From assembly GCA_018262095.1 (NCBI GenBank), contig JAGTRW010000006.1, positions 1 to 64,000 of the forward strand: a stretch of 64,000 nt of DNA, read 5' to 3'. Below the pieces are notes generated by a model. The model was not told the DNA's origin. It searched no databases and saw only the letters and a program-made list of their open reading frames with translations. The stretch is from Pseudomonadota bacterium (GTDB lineage: Bacteria; Pseudomonadota; Gammaproteobacteria; Burkholderiales; Rhodocyclaceae). A program made the translations under genes and the position numbers. Positions 62,415-64,000 of this stretch are shown here, in pieces (the stretch's first letter is position 1; each line of letters opens with the position of its first letter).

Positions 62415-63803
62415 CTACGCTCGAGCCTTGGCGTTGTCGCGCAGGCGATTGATGATCTGCGTACGGACCAGGTTGAGCGCGCTCTTCATGGTGTAGAGCC
62501 GGTTGATTTCTACCGACGAAATCCAGCTCCCGGTGGTCTCGGCATCGAGCGCGTTCAGTTGATCGACGAGCGTTTGCAGCTCGCCATTGGTGCGAGATTC
62601 CGCCGCGCTTTGCTCGATCCTTTGAATGTCGCTATAGGCGTCGCTGATCAGCAGCACCGATCGCATGTGCCGATAGCTTGGGAACAGTTTCAAGAGCGGA
62701 TAAATGACGGCGATCGATCCGACGATCAGAAACCAGAGTCGATCGACGTAATTGACCAGCCACAGCGGCAGACTGTCCTTGAAAGCCGGCGGGCCTTCCT
62801 CGTAAAATCGTTTGGCGATCGGGCTCAGCGGTACCGCGTGATCGATGTAGGCGGGGAAAAACTCGGGGTCGGCGAAGAACTGATCGATCTCGTTGCCGAT
62901 CCTGTCGGCGGCCAGCAGAAAGATCTGCTGAACGACCGGATGCATGTCGTCCTCGACCAGCAAGGTAACCGTCGAGGCCAGCATCTGGATGTCGTGCGTC
63001 GGATTGTGCGCCTGCAGGTCGAGCGAGCCCATCGGGATCGAAACGGTCTTGAGGAAGGGCAGCTTTTTGACATACGCCGGCGCGTAGGCGAAGTTGGCGA
63101 TGTGCAGATCTTTCTGGGCCAGCAGTTTTTGCACGACCTGCCCGTCGATGCCGTCCATCAGGAACATCGCGTCGATCTCGCCGCCGATCAGCTTGTCTGC
63201 GGCAACCTGGCTGGTGGCCTTGAGCAGGTTGTCTCGCCCCTCGAGAGCGATGCCACTGAGCGCCAGCAGTTTCTTGATCATGATCTGCTCGGCGCTGCCG
63301 TCGAGGCCGACGGCGACGCGCTTGCCGGCAAGGTCGTTCAAAAGCTCCTTGTCCTCGAACTCGGGGCCGCGATAGAACAGCCACAGCGGCACGTACTCGA
63401 CGCTGCCCAGCGAGAGCAGATGCGGAAATTTGCCCTTGGCGGCAACTCCGCCGACCATTAGCGCCGCATTGGCCAGCTCATCCTTGTCGGCGAGCTCGGC
63501 CAGGCTGGCTGCTGATCCCGCGGTATAGATGAGGTGCAGGTCGATCCCCTCTTCGGCAAAGAGCGGGACGAATTTCTCGCCGAGCATGCCGAATACCGAG
63601 CCTTTCTGGCCGACCGCGAGGTAGACGTCTTCCGGCGGCAAAGGCCGCGTGAACGCGACCAGGATCGCCAGGCCGGCGAGCAGCACCAGGATCCACTTCC
63701 ATTCGCCTTTGATCAGTCCGGCCCAGGCATCGAGTTCCTGGGTCAGCGATTCGCGGGTATGGCGAACCAGCGAGGGATGTTTTTGGCTTGGCTTTTTGCT
63801 CAT
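62415..63803 (-). CDS. TAXI-family solute-binding protein with membrane anchors
   Basis: This 462-residue protein has an N-terminal TM segment (WILVLLAGLAILVAFTR) rather than a cleaved signal peptide. A TAXI-type TRAP binding domain (VYLAVGQKGSVFGMLGEKF, LIYTAGSAASLAELAD, GKRVAVGLDGSAEQIMIKKLLALSGI) is followed by a second TM segment near residue 365 (LWFLIVGSIAVIYPLLKLF) and a cytoplasmic coiled tail. No TRAP permease genes are nearby, so it may be a receptor that feeds the phosphatase/kinase protein encoded 10 bp downstream. An in-frame GTG three codons upstream of the chosen ATG is also possible. Confidence 0.78.
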   Translation of the reverse strand: MSKKPSQKHPSLVRHTRESLTQELDAWAGLIKGEWKWILVLLAGLAILVAFTRPLPPEDVYLAVGQKGSVFGMLGEKFVPLFAEEGIDLHLIYTAGSAASLAELADKDELANAALMVGGVAAKGKFPHLLSLGSVEYVPLWLFYRGPEFEDKELLNDLAGKRVAVGLDGSAEQIMIKKLLALSGIALEGRDNLLKATSQVAADKLIGGEIDAMFLMDGIDGQVVQKLLAQKDLHIANFAYAPAYVKKLPFLKTVSIPMGSLDLQAHNPTHDIQMLASTVTLLVEDDMHPVVQQIFLLAADRIGNEIDQFFADPEFFPAYIDHAVPLSPIAKRFYEEGPPAFKDSLPLWLVNYVDRLWFLIVGSIAVIYPLLKLFPSYRHMRSVLLISDAYSDIQRIEQSAAESRTNGELQTLVDQLNALDAETTGSWISSVEINRLYTMKSALNLVRTQIINRLRDNAKARA

Positions 63804-63854
63804 GCGTTGCACCGGTCGTAGGATTAATCGGAATGCTCAACTGCTCGTCGGTGT

Positions 63855-64000
63855 TTACGGATTGAGGCGCACCCAGTCGGCGACCGTCTTGTTGGTGATT
63901 CCTGATTCGAGCAGCGCACGGTCGATCTCGCCGCGCTGTTTCAGAATTTTCAAACCCTTTTGCAGCGCCGCAAAAACGGCGCGGCTCTGTGGGGCGTCCT
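63855..64000 (-). CDS. 3' end of a further gene, cut by the window
   Basis: A reading frame enters at the window edge and ends at TAA 63855-63857. The visible 47 residues include AVFAALQKGLKILKQRGEID and NKTVADWVRLNP, which resemble the last helices of a periplasmic solute-binding protein (SBP_bac_3 type). It lies on the same strand 51 bp upstream of the TAXI-like gene and probably belongs to the same operon. Confidence 0.6.
   Translation of the reverse strand, partial: DAPQSRAVFAALQKGLKILKQRGEIDRALLESGITNKTVADWVRLNP

Overview
The window looks like a stretch of a high-GC betaproteobacterial chromosome, most likely of the Rhodocyclaceae/Azonexaceae type (Dechloromonas, Azonexus, Accumulibacter and relatives). 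This placement is an inference from gene families (O2-independent ubiquinone genes ubiUVT, anaerobic-type phenylacetate-CoA ligase plus ACT protein, a DUF3683-type FAD/Fe-S oxidase, a small DUF2934 protein, PhoB/PhoR) and from strong G/C bias at third codon positions. No rRNA or tRNA gene was recognised.

Region 1-4976 differs from the rest. It is visibly less GC-rich and holds small unrelated genes, all on the minus strand, separated by attC-like imperfect palindromes with GCCTAAC/GTTAGGC ends. This is an integron cassette array carrying an alpha/beta hydrolase, a small membrane protein, a GNAT acetyltransferase, a HEPN-like/zinc-ribbon protein and a two-TM-pore ion channel. No integrase gene follows where it would be expected (right of 4976). 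An IS1111-group element with 12-bp subterminal inverted repeats (1916-1927 and 3352-3363) sits inside one attC site. Its transposase has an in-frame amber codon at 2917.

Region 5236-16600 holds an OYE-family flavin oxidoreductase, a DUF1345 protein, a three-gene ABC importer (binding protein, fused permease, ATPase), a divergent periplasmic cyclohexadienyl dehydratase (pheC) and mug glycosylase, a Mn-type pyrophosphatase with a signal peptide, a GntR regulator with two inverted TTGTATGCAA sites, and a bile-acid/Na+ symporter-like protein.

Region 16644-23711 is metabolic and all on the minus strand: ubiUVT with a good FNR/ANR box, then paaK and an ACT-domain gene, and upstream ubiE, a Tim44-like gene and ubiJ. 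It therefore combines O2-independent quinone hydroxylation with the common late ubiquinone steps. phoB-phoR follow on the plus strand behind a recognisable Pho box.

Region 25901-36880 holds a hypothetical (possibly PilZ-like) protein, a TetA-like MFS pump with a DUF2239 protein, a 1291-residue FAD/Fe-S oxidoreductase, and a Cpx-like two-component pair. Divergent from that pair is a CpxP/Spy-like periplasmic protein, with a CpxR-type box between them. Five 35-bp tandem repeats abut the histidine kinase stop codon.

Region 36879-45889 holds a ferric-reductase-like flavocytochrome, a complete RND efflux operon (adaptor, pump, outer-membrane factor) ending in its TetR-type regulator, and an HDOD protein. 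Region 45909-59395 is mostly housekeeping: yqaA, ilvA, cysK, a PatB/MalY C-S lyase, a CHASE-PAS-GGDEF-EAL protein, 5-formyl-THF cyclo-ligase, slt, an NDUFA9-like protein, a GST and cca. Region 59465-64000 looks like a partner-switching module: a STAS antagonist, a receptor with PP2C phosphatase and HATPase in one chain, a membrane-anchored TAXI-like binding protein, and the 3' end of a further gene cut by the window.
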